A stretch of 64,000 nucleotides of DNA from Paracoccus shandongensis (GTDB lineage: Bacteria; Pseudomonadota; Alphaproteobacteria; Rhodobacterales; Rhodobacteraceae): positions 35,854-99,853 of the forward strand of contig NZ_JAFLRK010000010.1 of the NCBI RefSeq assembly GCF_017315735.1. The letters run 5' to 3'. The position numbers and the translations under genes were made by a program. Every line of letters begins with the position of its first letter. The stretch's first letter is position 1. The notes below the pieces were generated by a model, which did no database searches, was not told where the DNA came from, and worked only from the letters and a program-made list of their open reading frames with translations. This document shows, in pieces, positions 1-8,134 of the stretch.

Positions 1-1146
1 GACACCATAAAGCGCCTGTCCCAGGATCAATCCGCCGAGGATGGGGGACAGGACATCCGCGGCGGCGACAAGGGACTGCGCGCCGCCCATCGCAAGTCCC
101 TGCACCGGCGGGGACACCTGAACCGAAATCGCCGCAAGATAGGTCGGCTTCGCCAGCGCGTCGCCGGTGCTGGCGCAAAGCATCGCAAGAACAAGGGCAG
201 GGACGGTGCCTGCATTGACGGCCATCACGAAACCGCTGCCGACCAGAAGGAAGATCAAAAGGATCAGGTGGCGTTCGGCCAGATATGTCCCAAGCCAGCC
301 CAGCAGGACAAGCTGGACAAGGATATTGATCGCGCCATCGGCCACGATCAGATAGCTCAACTGCTTGGCGCCAAAGGCATGGCCGTTCCAGACGAAGGTA
401 TCGGCCAGGAACACGGGCATCTGAGAGATGTACATGCCATAGGCAAGAAAGTGGCACAGCATCACCACGACCAGGACGCGGATCGCGGGAAAGCCAAGGA
501 TGGCGCGGAACGAGGCTTTCGCGCCGTCGTCAGGGCTTTGCGCCAGGGCGGCCGCGCCGTCATCCTTCAAGGCCAGCATTGTCGTCAGAAAGGCCAGGAC
601 CGTTATCCCGAAGGCCGCATGGATCGGGGCGGTCAGGGAAATGTCGGACAGAAGGCCCGACAGGGTTGCGCCAACCATTCCCCCAAGCCCCATTCCGGCC
701 GTCAGGATGCCGATTGCCTGTCTCCGCCTTGCGGGGCCGGAATGGTCCGCGACATAGGCCATGGCCGCCGACATGTTCCCGGCGGTCAGGCCGAACAGCA
801 GGCGCGCCAGGACGACCGCATACACATGCGGCGCGTTGGCCAGCAGCATCAGGCTGGCAGCCCCGACAAGCTGGCTGGCCAGAAGAAGCCTCTTGCGGCC
901 AAGGCGGTCGGAAAGCCGTCCCAGGACGGGCGCGGACAGGAACTGGCTGAAGGCCTCGGTCGCGATGACGATGCCCAGGACCAGGGCCGAGCCGCCCATC
1001 CCCCGGACATGAAAGGGCAGCACGGGCAACACGGCAGCGGTGCCGGCCGCATAAAGGCAGACGACCGCGCAGGCGGGCAGGACCAGCCGCCAGGCCAGCG
1101 GTTCGGTCGCGCCTGCGGGGTCATCCGGAACGGGATCGGCGATCAT
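1..1146 (-). CDS. MFS transporter, drug-efflux type (partial, C-terminus beyond left edge)
   Basis: This is an inner-membrane major facilitator superfamily transporter; 382 codons lie in the window and the frame is still open at base 1. The translation is strongly hydrophobic, and after the second predicted helix it carries the MFS loop motif LSDRLGRK, as in TetA/Bcr-like 12-helix drug:proton antiporters. The ATG at 1146 overlaps the stop of the upstream oxidoreductase gene by four bases (ATGA), so it is the last gene seen of a coupled operon with an oxidoreductase and an aromatic-type hydroxylase under a MarR regulator. That context suggests export of an aromatic or phenolic compound; the substrate cannot be read from sequence. 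Confidence 0.85.
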   Translation of the reverse strand, partial: MIADPVPDDPAGATEPLAWRLVLPACAVVCLYAAGTAAVLPVLPFHVRGMGGSALVLGIVIATEAFSQFLSAPVLGRLSDRLGRKRLLLASQLVGAASLMLLANAPHVYAVVLARLLFGLTAGNMSAAMAYVADHSGPARRRQAIGILTAGMGLGGMVGATLSGLLSDISLTAPIHAAFGITVLAFLTTMLALKDDGAAALAQSPDDGAKASFRAILGFPAIRVLVVVMLCHFLAYGMYISQMPVFLADTFVWNGHAFGAKQLSYLIVADGAINILVQLVLLGWLGTYLAERHLILLIFLLVGSGFVMAVNAGTVPALVLAMLCASTGDALAKPTYLAAISVQVSPPVQGLAMGGAQSLVAAADVLSPILGGLILGQALYGV

Positions 1147-2117
1147 GCCGCGTCCTTTCCGCCGTTCATGATGAACACGCTGCGGCGGGTGCTGTCATCC
1201 TGCGGCCATGCCTGGTCGAAGCGGTCAAAGGGCACCGGCGTGAAGTCGATCCTCAGGCCGTCTGAAACCGCCGCGCCAAGAACCTTGGCGATGGTTTCGA
1301 TCAGGTCCGGGACCGCAACGCTGCCGTTGCCGCTGCCTGTCAGTTCGATCGCCGAGGCGCGCAGGACGGCTGCGGGCAGGGTGATGTCGGGCGCGGACAT
1401 GGACCCCACCTGCACAAGGCGCATCGGCACCCCCTCGCGGCCCGCCTTGGCCGCCGCGATCAGCAGGCATTCCGCGCTGCGGCCCCACAGATAGTCGATC
1501 ACGATGTCCACGCCCCGCCCGACCTCCTGCATGAAGCGCCGCTCCAGCCGTTGGGCATCATCGCCGAGCGGGATCGTCTGATGCGCGCCGAGCCTTTCCA
1601 GTTCACCAAGCGCATCGGCATTGCGGCCCGTCGCCACGATGCGCCCCGCGCCCAGCAGCCTGGCGATCTGGACCGCAAGGCGTCCGGATGTGCCGGTGGC
1701 GCCGTTGATCAGGACCGTCTCGCCCGGCTTCAGGCGGGCGCGCCGGGTCAGGGCGGCCCAGGACGACATCGCGGGATTGGCGATGGCCGCAGCGGTGGCG
1801 TCGTCCAGCCCGTCCGGCACCGGAACGCACAGCCCGGGATCCGCCACGGTCCATTCGGCCATGCTGCCATGGGGCGGGCGCGGCAGGGCGAAATACACCC
1901 TGCGCCCATCGGCAAGCGTTCCCACGCCATCGGCGCCGACCCCAAGGGGAAACCGCTGGTCCGCGCTGTAATGCGCGCCCGCCGCGCGGGCCTTGGCGAC
2001 ATGGCTGACGGCGGCCGCGCGGACGCGGATCAGTTGCTCGTCCCCGGCGGGCCGGGGGGCGGCGATGTCAGCAAGGGCCGGGGCTTGCCCGGCGGCGGAA
2101 ACGACGGCGGCCTTCAT
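1143..2117 (-). CDS. Medium-chain zinc-less alcohol dehydrogenase / quinone oxidoreductase family
   Basis: A 324-residue MDR-superfamily NADPH-dependent oxidoreductase. The N-terminal GroES-like fold lacks the Cys/His zinc ligands of alcohol dehydrogenases, and the Rossmann fold shows NGATGTSGRLAVQIARLLGA, close to the AxxGxxG nucleotide motif of quinone reductases (QOR/YhfP type). It lies between a FAD monooxygenase and an MFS exporter, with ATGA overlaps on both sides, so the three are almost certainly one translationally coupled transcript. A likely role is reduction of a quinone or enone made by the monooxygenase. That substrate is inference. Confidence 0.88.
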   Translation of the reverse strand: MKAAVVSAAGQAPALADIAAPRPAGDEQLIRVRAAAVSHVAKARAAGAHYSADQRFPLGVGADGVGTLADGRRVYFALPRPPHGSMAEWTVADPGLCVPVPDGLDDATAAAIANPAMSSWAALTRRARLKPGETVLINGATGTSGRLAVQIARLLGAGRIVATGRNADALGELERLGAHQTIPLGDDAQRLERRFMQEVGRGVDIVIDYLWGRSAECLLIAAAKAGREGVPMRLVQVGSMSAPDITLPAAVLRASAIELTGSGNGSVAVPDLIETIAKVLGAAVSDGLRIDFTPVPFDRFDQAWPQDDSTRRSVFIMNGGKDAA

Positions 2118-3634
2118 TGCGGATCCTCCTTCAGCGGGCCGACGCCGACATGGCCCAGGTATCGTTCAAGCTTGCGGGTCCGGTCGCCGCCAAGGGTCAC
2201 GAAGGCGCCGACATAACCGTCCGGCCGGATCAGCGCGCATTCGCCGGGGCCAAGGTCATAGGCGTCGCGGACATGGCCCCCTGCGTCGATCACGTCGCCC
2301 TGCGGGCCGACATGGTGCAGATGCAGCCCCGGCCGGTGCGGCGGTTCCTCGGTGCCCGCCCCGTCCATCAGCAATGTCCAGTGGGTTCCCTTGAACAGCT
2401 GGAACAGGCGCGTCGGCTGTCCGGCGGCGCCCCTGACCGGCGCGTCGGGCGCGCGGTCACCCGCCTGCAGGGTGCCACGGCGCGGGGCAAGCTGGCGCGA
2501 CAGCGGCGATGCGCGATAGCCGATGTCAAGCTGGCGAACCTCTCGGCCCCGATGCGTGTTTCCCTGCTTCTGGTCATCCAGAAGCCGGGTCGAAAGGCCA
2601 AGCATCGCTTCCGCGACCGGGCGGCGCTCGGCCTCATAGGTATCCAGCAGCTCGTCATCGGCACCGCGCAACGCGGCCGCCAGCTTCCATCCCAGGTTAC
2701 AGGCGTCCTGGACGCCGGTGTTCAGCCCTTGCCCGCCCGTGGGCGGGTGGATATGGGCCGCATCGCCCGCCAGGAACACGCAGCCCATCCTGTATCGGTC
2801 GGCAAGCCGCGCGTTCATGGCATAGTCCGAGGCCCAGGCCACCGACCGCACCTGCACGTCGCGCTGCCCGGTCCTGTCGGCGATCATGCGGCCGATGCCT
2901 TCCGCCGAAAGATCGGCCTCGCCCCGGGCGGGGATCGGCGCCTGAAGCTGGAACAGCCCTGTCCCGGCAAGGGGGCAGATGGCGACCATGCGGTCCATGT
3001 CGCCGTCGTTGAACTGGTGCCAGGCGTCACGGCCAAGGCCGGTCAGCGCCACATCCGCCACGATCGCGCGAACACCAAGCGTCTTGCCGGGAAAGCCCAC
3101 GCCCATCCGGCCCCGCACGAAGCTGCGCCCGCCGTCGGCCCCCACGAGATAGCGGCAGCGCAGGGTTTCGCGGCCAGCGGCCGAGGCGATGTGCGCCGTC
3201 ACGCCGGTTTCGTCCTGTTCGAACCCGATCAGTTCGCAGCCGAACCCGACATAGCCGCCCAGTTCGGCCAGCCGTTCCCGCATGATCCGTTCGGTCAGGA
3301 ACTGCGGGATCATCAGCGCCAGGTGATAAGGCTCGGCCGGGGTCGGATCGGCGTGATCGCCCATGTCCTTTTCGACGTGGCGGCCGTCGTCGGCGTAGAC
3401 GCGCATCGGCGGATAGGTTCCGCCGGCGGCGACCACCTTGTCGAGGATCCCCAGATCCTCGAAGATTTCCTGCGTCCGGGGCTGGATGCCCTTGCCGCGA
3501 GAGCCGGGGAACGGTTCCTTTCGTTTCTCGATCAGGCAGAAGGACAGGCCGCGCCGGGCAAGTTCGATGGCCAGCGTCAGGCCAGCCGCTCCCGCCCCGC
3601 AGATGAGCACATCTGCGGCAGATTCGGTTGTCAT
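2114..3634 (-). CDS. FAD-dependent aromatic monooxygenase (PheA/TfdB, PF01494 family)
   Basis: A 506-residue flavoprotein hydroxylase. It shows the N-terminal dinucleotide motif GAGAAGLTLAIELARRG, the central DG-type motif (residues near VGADGGRS), and the late FAD motif GCVFLAGDAAHIHPPTGGQG that binds the ribityl phosphate. A C-terminal thioredoxin-like region follows, as in phenol 2-monooxygenase relatives. The start is ATG 3634: AAGGAG sits six bases upstream, whereas the in-frame ATG at 3640 directly abuts that ribosome site. It is first in a coupled operon with the oxidoreductase and the exporter, and divergent from marR 44 bp away. Expected reaction: NAD(P)H- and O2-dependent ring hydroxylation of a phenolic substrate, identity unknown. 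Confidence 0.9.
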   Translation of the reverse strand: MTTESAADVLICGAGAAGLTLAIELARRGLSFCLIEKRKEPFPGSRGKGIQPRTQEIFEDLGILDKVVAAGGTYPPMRVYADDGRHVEKDMGDHADPTPAEPYHLALMIPQFLTERIMRERLAELGGYVGFGCELIGFEQDETGVTAHIASAAGRETLRCRYLVGADGGRSFVRGRMGVGFPGKTLGVRAIVADVALTGLGRDAWHQFNDGDMDRMVAICPLAGTGLFQLQAPIPARGEADLSAEGIGRMIADRTGQRDVQVRSVAWASDYAMNARLADRYRMGCVFLAGDAAHIHPPTGGQGLNTGVQDACNLGWKLAAALRGADDELLDTYEAERRPVAEAMLGLSTRLLDDQKQGNTHRGREVRQLDIGYRASPLSRQLAPRRGTLQAGDRAPDAPVRGAAGQPTRLFQLFKGTHWTLLMDGAGTEEPPHRPGLHLHHVGPQGDVIDAGGHVRDAYDLGPGECALIRPDGYVGAFVTLGGDRTRKLERYLGHVGVGPLKEDPQ

Positions 3635-3646
3635 GGACATCTCCTT

Positions 3647-3711
3647 ATGTGTATCTTGCACATAAATAGGAGTCGGGAATGCCGTCAAGGAAAAATGTGC
3701 AAGATGCACAT
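3647..3711. promoter_or_regulatory. Twin MarR-type operators
   Basis: Two copies of one inverted repeat flank the divergent start region. Site 1 (3647-3663) is ATGTGTA-TCT-TGCACAT, with 6 of 7 arm bases matching. Site 2 (3695-3711) is ATGTGCA-AGA-TGCACAT, a perfect 7-bp palindrome with a 3-bp spacer. Site 1 lies just upstream of the monooxygenase ribosome site; site 2 lies inside the first codons of the MarR gene. The spacing between copies is 48 bp. Binding by the adjacent MarR protein is inferred from position and symmetry. Confidence 0.7.
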
Positions 3712-4182
3712 ATATCGTCGGAACAGGTCGGCGAACTGCACGCCGCCCTGATCGACATCGTCAGCCTGATGAACCGGCCGCAACGGGACGAGGATCTGGT
3801 GCGCGAGGCGGGCGTCGCGCTGGACAGCGCCCTTTTCCCGCTGCTGGTGGGGATCGAACGCATGGGTCCGATCGGCACGGTGGACCTGGCGGCGGGCGTC
3901 GGCCGCGACTATACCACGGTCAGCCGCCAGATCGGCAGGCTGGAAAGCCTTGGCCTTGTGGAACGCAGGCAAAGCGCCGCCGATCGCCGCGTGAATGAAG
4001 CCGTGGTGACGCCAAGCGGCAAGGCCATGACCGACAGGATCGACGCGGCGCGCGAAAGGATCGTCCGCACCGTTCTGGCCGATTGGGACGCCCGCGATGT
4101 CGGCGACCTGCTGCGCCTGATGCGCAAGCTGGCCGAGGCCATGAAGACGGATCCCGCCGGAACCCCGCCGCAGCGGCCCTGA
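3679..4182 (+). CDS. MarR-family transcriptional regulator
   Basis: A 167-residue winged-helix repressor. The recognition-helix/wing segment (about residues 68-105) contains DYTTVSRQIGRLESLGLVERR followed by the D-R-R wing turn typical of MarR proteins. The start ATG at 3679 has AGGAG at 3668-3672. It is divergent from the monooxygenase operon and almost certainly represses it and itself through the two palindromes at 3647-3711, one of which overlaps its own codons 6-11. The inducer would be a phenolic ligand handled by the operon; this is inference from family behaviour. Confidence 0.88.
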   Translation: MPSRKNVQDAHISSEQVGELHAALIDIVSLMNRPQRDEDLVREAGVALDSALFPLLVGIERMGPIGTVDLAAGVGRDYTTVSRQIGRLESLGLVERRQSAADRRVNEAVVTPSGKAMTDRIDAARERIVRTVLADWDARDVGDLLRLMRKLAEAMKTDPAGTPPQRP

Positions 4183-4195
4183 CCACCTGCGGGTG

Positions 4196-5062
4196 CTAGT
4201 CGCCCAGAAGCTGGCGGTCGTCGCCGTCGCGGCTGCGCACCAGTTCCTCCTTGATGCGGCGCAGGAACACCGTGGCGCGCTGGCGGTCGGCATAGGCGAC
4301 CAGGTTGGCCAGGATGTCCACCGCCGCCAGAAAGGCATAGCGGGTCGAGGTCGGGCGGAAGATGTTGCGCCCCTCGGGCAGGTCGATGGTGATGGGAATG
4401 TCCGCCGCCAGGGCCACGGGCGAACCGCTCTGCGTCAGGGCGATGGTCGGCACCTTCTGCTGGCGCATCAGGTCAAGGCAGCGCACCAGGTCGGCGTCAA
4501 GCCCCGTCATCGAGGACACCACCGTCACCGTGCCGGGCGTCACCGCCGCCGACAGCATCAGATCCATGCTGCGGTCGTTCGAGCTGTGGATGCGGCATCC
4601 CAGCCTGAACAGCCGGTTGTGCAGTTCGTGCGATATCATCGACGAATTGCCGCCCGACCCGAAGGCCAGGATGAAATCCGCCGCCCGCAGCACCTGCGCC
4701 GCCCGGTCCAGCACCACGGGATCAAGCTGCTGGTGCAACTGGAACAAGGCGTTCTGCGCCTTGGCGACGATGTCTTCCGCCACTTCCGCCGCGCTTGTGG
4801 TGGGCACTTCGGGGCGCAGATAGCGCAGGCCCACATAGTTCATCCGCGCCAGTTGCAGCTTGAAGTCGGAAAACCCCGCGCAGCCGATGCGCCGGCAGAA
4901 CCGCGTCACGGTCGGCGGCGACACCTCGGCCCGCGCGGCCAGTTCGCCGATGGTGGAACGGATGGCGAAATCCACGTCGTCCAGCACGATCTGCGCCAGC
5001 TTGCGGTCGTGACCGGACAGGCGGCGATCCTCGTCCACAAGGGCAGGGTAAAGGTCCATCAT
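4196..5062 (-). CDS. RpiR/MurR-family transcriptional regulator
   Basis: About 288 residues. The N-terminal RpiR helix-turn-helix (about residues 30-75) includes IGELAARAEVSPPTVTRFCR, and the C-terminal SIS domain (about 115-250) starts with FILAFGSGGNSSMISHELH, the fold that binds phosphosugars in the family. The frame stays open upstream, but conservation begins at MMDLYPAL, so ATG 5062 (or 5059) is chosen. It is convergent with marR (13 bp gap) and divergent from the D-amino-acid enzyme gene, and probably controls that gene and the downstream peptidase/ABC/RidA genes. Confidence 0.87.
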   Translation of the reverse strand: MMDLYPALVDEDRRLSGHDRKLAQIVLDDVDFAIRSTIGELAARAEVSPPTVTRFCRRIGCAGFSDFKLQLARMNYVGLRYLRPEVPTTSAAEVAEDIVAKAQNALFQLHQQLDPVVLDRAAQVLRAADFILAFGSGGNSSMISHELHNRLFRLGCRIHSSNDRSMDLMLSAAVTPGTVTVVSSMTGLDADLVRCLDLMRQQKVPTIALTQSGSPVALAADIPITIDLPEGRNIFRPTSTRYAFLAAVDILANLVAYADRQRATVFLRRIKEELVRSRDGDDRQLLGD

Positions 5063-5186
5063 GGCTATCCGATGCAACACAAGAAAAATTATTACACGCA
5101 GGCTGGCGAAGTCAAGGATACGGGGCATAGTATCGGGTGATTCACCCAGAAAACTGAAACTCGGTAACATCCCCAAGGAGAAACCC
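5063..5186. promoter_or_regulatory. Divergent promoter region of rpiR and the D-amino-acid enzyme
   Basis: This 124-bp spacer holds an A/T-rich block next to rpiR (about 5078-5098) and a perfect palindrome GGGTGA-T-TCACCC at 5135-5147. GGGTGA recurs at 6414-6419 upstream of the M81 gene, followed there by AT-rich sequence. The repeated half-site makes it a candidate RpiR operator. AAGGAG at 5175-5180 is the ribosome site of the downstream gene. Operator function is inference. Confidence 0.4.
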
Positions 5187-6272
5187 ATGACCTATCCCTG
5201 GCCCGACCCCGGCACGCCGCTGTCCCGGGTGCCGACGCCCATGCCGGTCATCGACGAAGACCGCCTGTCGCGCAACATCGCGCGCGCGCAGGACTATTTC
5301 GACCGGCACGGGAAATCCTTCCGCCCCCATGTCAAGACCCACAAGCTGGTGGCGGTGGCCCGCCAGCAGCTTGCCGCGGGGGCGTCGGGCATCAACTGCC
5401 AGAAGATCTCGGAAGCCGAGGCCTTTGCCGATGCGGGGATCGGCGACATCCTGATCACCTACAACATCCTGGGCGCGGACAAGCTGGCGCGGCTGAAGGC
5501 GCTGAACGACCGCATCCCGGCGCTGGCCGTGACCGCCGACAATGCCGCCGTGGTCGCGGGCCTTGCCGCGACCTTCACCCCCCACCGCCCGCTGCGGGTG
5601 CTGGTCGAATGCGACACCGGCGCGAAACGCTGCGGGGTGCAGACGCCCGCCGAGGCCGTAGCCCTGGCCGAAGCGATCAACGCGGCCCCGGGCCTGCGCT
5701 TCATGGGGCTGATGACCTATCCGCCGGTCGGCGGCGCGGCCCGGGTCGAGGCGTTCTTTGCCGAGACGATGGCGCAGCTTGAGGCGCGGGGAATACCCTG
5801 TCCCGTCCGCTCGAACGGGGGCTCGCCCGACCTGTTCCGCGCCCACGAGGTGTCCCTGTCCACCGAGCATCGGTCGGGAACCTATGTCTATAACGACCGC
5901 AGCCTGGAGCGCGCGGGCCATTGCGGCCCCGACGACATGGCCATGCACATCCTGGCGACGGTGGTGTCGCGGCCCGCGCCGGGGCGCGCCGTCCTGGACG
6001 CGGGATCGAAGACCCTGACCTCGGACCTGCTGGGCTTTGCCGATCACGGCCGCATCGAGGGCCAGCCCGGCGCGCGCATCACGGCCCTGTCCGAGGAACA
6101 TGCCGTTGTCGAACTGACTGACGACGCGCGGTTCCCCGGCGTGGGCGAACAGGTGCGGATCGTGCCGAATCACACCTGCGTCGTGACCAACCTGTTCGAC
6201 CGGATGGTGTTCCACCGCAACGGGATCGTCACTCGGGTCGAGACGGTGGATGCGCGCGGCACCGTCTGGTGA
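5187..6272 (+). CDS. D-threonine aldolase / D-serine dehydratase family PLP enzyme
   Basis: A 361-residue fold-type III PLP enzyme: an alanine-racemase-like N-terminal barrel, then the D-serine-dehydratase-like C-terminal domain. The HVKTHK motif (residues 48-53) carries the PLP lysine, and PNHTC near residues 327-331 supplies the His-x-Cys pair that binds the divalent metal in this family. Members cleave D-threonine to glycine and acetaldehyde, or dehydrate D-serine or D-threo-3-hydroxyaspartate. The RidA gene in the same cluster favours dehydratase chemistry that yields an enamine, but sequence alone does not decide. The start follows AAGGAG by six bases. Confidence 0.85.
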   Translation: MTYPWPDPGTPLSRVPTPMPVIDEDRLSRNIARAQDYFDRHGKSFRPHVKTHKLVAVARQQLAAGASGINCQKISEAEAFADAGIGDILITYNILGADKLARLKALNDRIPALAVTADNAAVVAGLAATFTPHRPLRVLVECDTGAKRCGVQTPAEAVALAEAINAAPGLRFMGLMTYPPVGGAARVEAFFAETMAQLEARGIPCPVRSNGGSPDLFRAHEVSLSTEHRSGTYVYNDRSLERAGHCGPDDMAMHILATVVSRPAPGRAVLDAGSKTLTSDLLGFADHGRIEGQPGARITALSEEHAVVELTDDARFPGVGEQVRIVPNHTCVVTNLFDRMVFHRNGIVTRVETVDARGTVW

Positions 6273-6282
6273 CGGCGGCCAA

Positions 6283-6336
6283 CCCTGCCGCAGGCAGGGC
6301 CGGGAAAGGCGGAGGGGTGAAAATCCGCCGCCTTTT
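6283..6336 (+). terminator. Tandem stem-loops ending the D-amino-acid enzyme transcript
   Basis: The first hairpin is CCCTGCC-GCA-GGCAGGG (6283-6299). The second is GGCGGA (6308-6313) paired with TCCGCC (6324-6329), followed by GCCTTTT. The second has the shape of a weak intrinsic terminator just downstream of the stop at 6272. Confidence 0.45.
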
Positions 6337-6418
6337 CCCCCTGGATTTTTCATCGGGCCCAGGGGGAAGCATTTGGGAAAGCACCCCGGCCCTTTGGGGC
6401 GGTGAAATTAAGCGGGTG

Positions 6419-6505
6419 AATTTTTCAGATTCTTGAAAATTTATTTCTGCATGGCGCGCCAAGACAGGATATTTGTTGACTAATTGGGCATCCTGCGCGT
6501 AAATG
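6419..6505 (+). promoter_or_regulatory. Promoter and palindrome upstream of the M81 peptidase gene
   Basis: The 308-bp spacer 6273-6580 holds the hairpins above and this regulatory block. An imperfect palindrome AATTTTTCA-gattc-TTGAAAATT lies at 6419-6441. Downstream, TTGACT (6476-6481) and TAAATG (6500-6505) with an 18-bp spacer fit a sigma-70 promoter. GGGTGA at 6414 abuts the palindrome and matches the half-site in the rpiR spacer. No other gene is visible here. Confidence 0.4.
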
Positions 6506-6580
6506 ATGAAAATCAATTACGGCAACGATCATGCTCCGCATCCACGGCTTCCTTCCTTCCGATGCCCCGGGAACCCTCGC

Positions 6581-8062
6581 ATGAGGATCTTCACCGCGTC
6601 CCTGGCCACCGAAACCAACACCTTCTCGCCGGTGCCGACCGATCTGAACGCCTTTCGCGCCGCCTTCTATGCCCCGCCGGGCCAGCATCCCGACACGCCG
6701 ACATTGTGTTCGTCGGTGGTGCCGATCCTGCGCCAGCGCGGCCGGGCCGAGGGCTTCACGGTGATCGAGGGCACCTCGTGCTGGGCGGAACCCGCGGGCC
6801 TGATCCAGCGCGCGGCCTATGAACACCTGCGCGACGAAATCCTGGGCCAGCTTGCGGCCGCGCTGCCGGTCGACGGGGTCGTGCTTGGCCTGCACGGCGC
6901 GATGGTGGCGCAAGGCTATGACGACCCCGAGGGCGATTTCCTGGAACGCGTCCGCGCCCTGTGCGGCCCCGATGTCCTGATCGCGGCGGAGTTCGACCCC
7001 CACAGCCACCTGACGGCCAGGCGCCTGCGCAACCTGGACGTGATGGCGGCCTTTCTGGAATTTCCCCATACCGATTTCGAGGAACGCGGCGCCCATGTCG
7101 TCGATCTGGCGCTGCGCGCGATCCGGGGTGAAATCCGTCCGGTGATCTCGTCCTTCGATTGCCGGATGATCACCATCTATCCGACCAGCCAGGCGCCGAT
7201 GCGCGGCTTTGTGGACCGCATCGCGGCCTTGCAGGGCCGGGACGGGGTGCTGTCGGTTTCGGTCATCCACGGCTTCATGGCGGGCGATGTCCCGGAAATG
7301 GGCACGCGCATCGTGGTCGTCACCGACAACGATCCCGAAAAGGGCGCGGCCCTGGCCCGCCGGCTGGGCCACGACCTGTATCGCCTGCGGCGGCAGACGG
7401 CGATGCCGATGCTGGATACCGAAGCCGGTCTGGACCGGGCCCGGGCGATCCGGCGCGGCAATCCCGACCGGCCGGTGGTGATCGCCGACGTGTGGGACAA
7501 TCCGGGCGGCGGCGTGGCGGGCGACGCCACCCATGTCCTGCGCCGGATGATCGAACGGGGCCAGACCAATGCGGGCGTGGCGACGGTCTGGGATCCGGTC
7601 GCAGTGGGCTTTGCCCATGCCGCAGGCGAGGGCGCGGAACTTGGCCTGCGGATCGGCGGCAAGTCCTGCGCCGAAGGGGGCGAGCCCTTGGATCTGCGCA
7701 TCAGGGTCATGCGGGTGCTGGACGAAGGCTGGCAAAGCTTCCGCAACAGCCGCGTGACGCTGGGCCGGGTGGCGGTGGTGCGCGTCCTGGACACGGAACT
7801 GGACATCATCCTGATCACCAGCCGCAGCCAGACCTACGAGCCCGACATCTTCGCCAACCTCGGCATCGACTTCGCGGCCAAGGATTACCTGCTGGTGAAA
7901 TCGACCAACCACTTCCAGGCGGGCTTTGCCCCCGTCTCCTCCGAGATCGTCTATGTCTCGGCGCCGACCTCCTATCCCACGGATCCCGCGACGACGCCCT
8001 ATCGCAAGGCCAGTCACGACCTTTGGCCGCGTGTTCCCGACCCCCTGGGGCTGGACGGCTGA
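6581..8062 (+). CDS. M81 family metallopeptidase, MlrC (microcystinase C) type
   Basis: A 493-residue MlrC-like protein (DUF1485 plus MlrC C-terminal domain). Recognisable signatures are the N-terminal FTASLATETNTFSP, the metal-site region GLHGAMVAQGYDDPEGDFL then AEFDPHSHLT, and the late VIADVWDNPGGGVAGDATH and KSTNHFQAGF blocks. The founder MlrC hydrolyses a linear tetrapeptide in microcystin degradation; most relatives sit beside peptide ABC importers and probably process imported peptides or amide-linked compounds. The start ATG 6581 is chosen by homology; its ribosome site is poor. It lies 72 bp upstream of the ABC binding-protein gene. Confidence 0.85.
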   Translation: MRIFTASLATETNTFSPVPTDLNAFRAAFYAPPGQHPDTPTLCSSVVPILRQRGRAEGFTVIEGTSCWAEPAGLIQRAAYEHLRDEILGQLAAALPVDGVVLGLHGAMVAQGYDDPEGDFLERVRALCGPDVLIAAEFDPHSHLTARRLRNLDVMAAFLEFPHTDFEERGAHVVDLALRAIRGEIRPVISSFDCRMITIYPTSQAPMRGFVDRIAALQGRDGVLSVSVIHGFMAGDVPEMGTRIVVVTDNDPEKGAALARRLGHDLYRLRRQTAMPMLDTEAGLDRARAIRRGNPDRPVVIADVWDNPGGGVAGDATHVLRRMIERGQTNAGVATVWDPVAVGFAHAAGEGAELGLRIGGKSCAEGGEPLDLRIRVMRVLDEGWQSFRNSRVTLGRVAVVRVLDTELDIILITSRSQTYEPDIFANLGIDFAAKDYLLVKSTNHFQAGFAPVSSEIVYVSAPTSYPTDPATTPYRKASHDLWPRVPDPLGLDG

Positions 8063-8068
8063 AAAACC

Positions 8069-8090
8069 GCCGCCCGGCGCCCCGGGCGGC
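8069..8090 (+). other. Strong stem-loop between the M81 and ABC genes
   Basis: A perfect 9-bp GC stem, GCCGCCCGG / CCGGGCGGC with loop CGCC, begins seven bases after the M81 stop. There is no T-tract, so it more likely serves mRNA processing or stability than termination, separating expression of the peptidase from the highly expressed binding protein. Confidence 0.5.
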
Positions 8091-8134
8091 ACATCGAAAA
8101 GGCCCGCAAGCGGCCGTAACAACAGGAAACAGAC

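Noticed and set aside
2117..3751. A 544-codon plus-strand frame opposite the monooxygenase
   Set aside because: It runs through both MarR operators and the promoter, and the real gene on the other strand has clear FAD motifs.
8069..8090. The GC hairpin as an intrinsic terminator
   Set aside because: No T-tract follows and the downstream ABC genes fit the same functional unit.
6425..8122. A long minus-strand frame opposite the M81 gene
   Set aside because: It is a shadow of the M81 coding strand, with biased composition and no recognisable domain.
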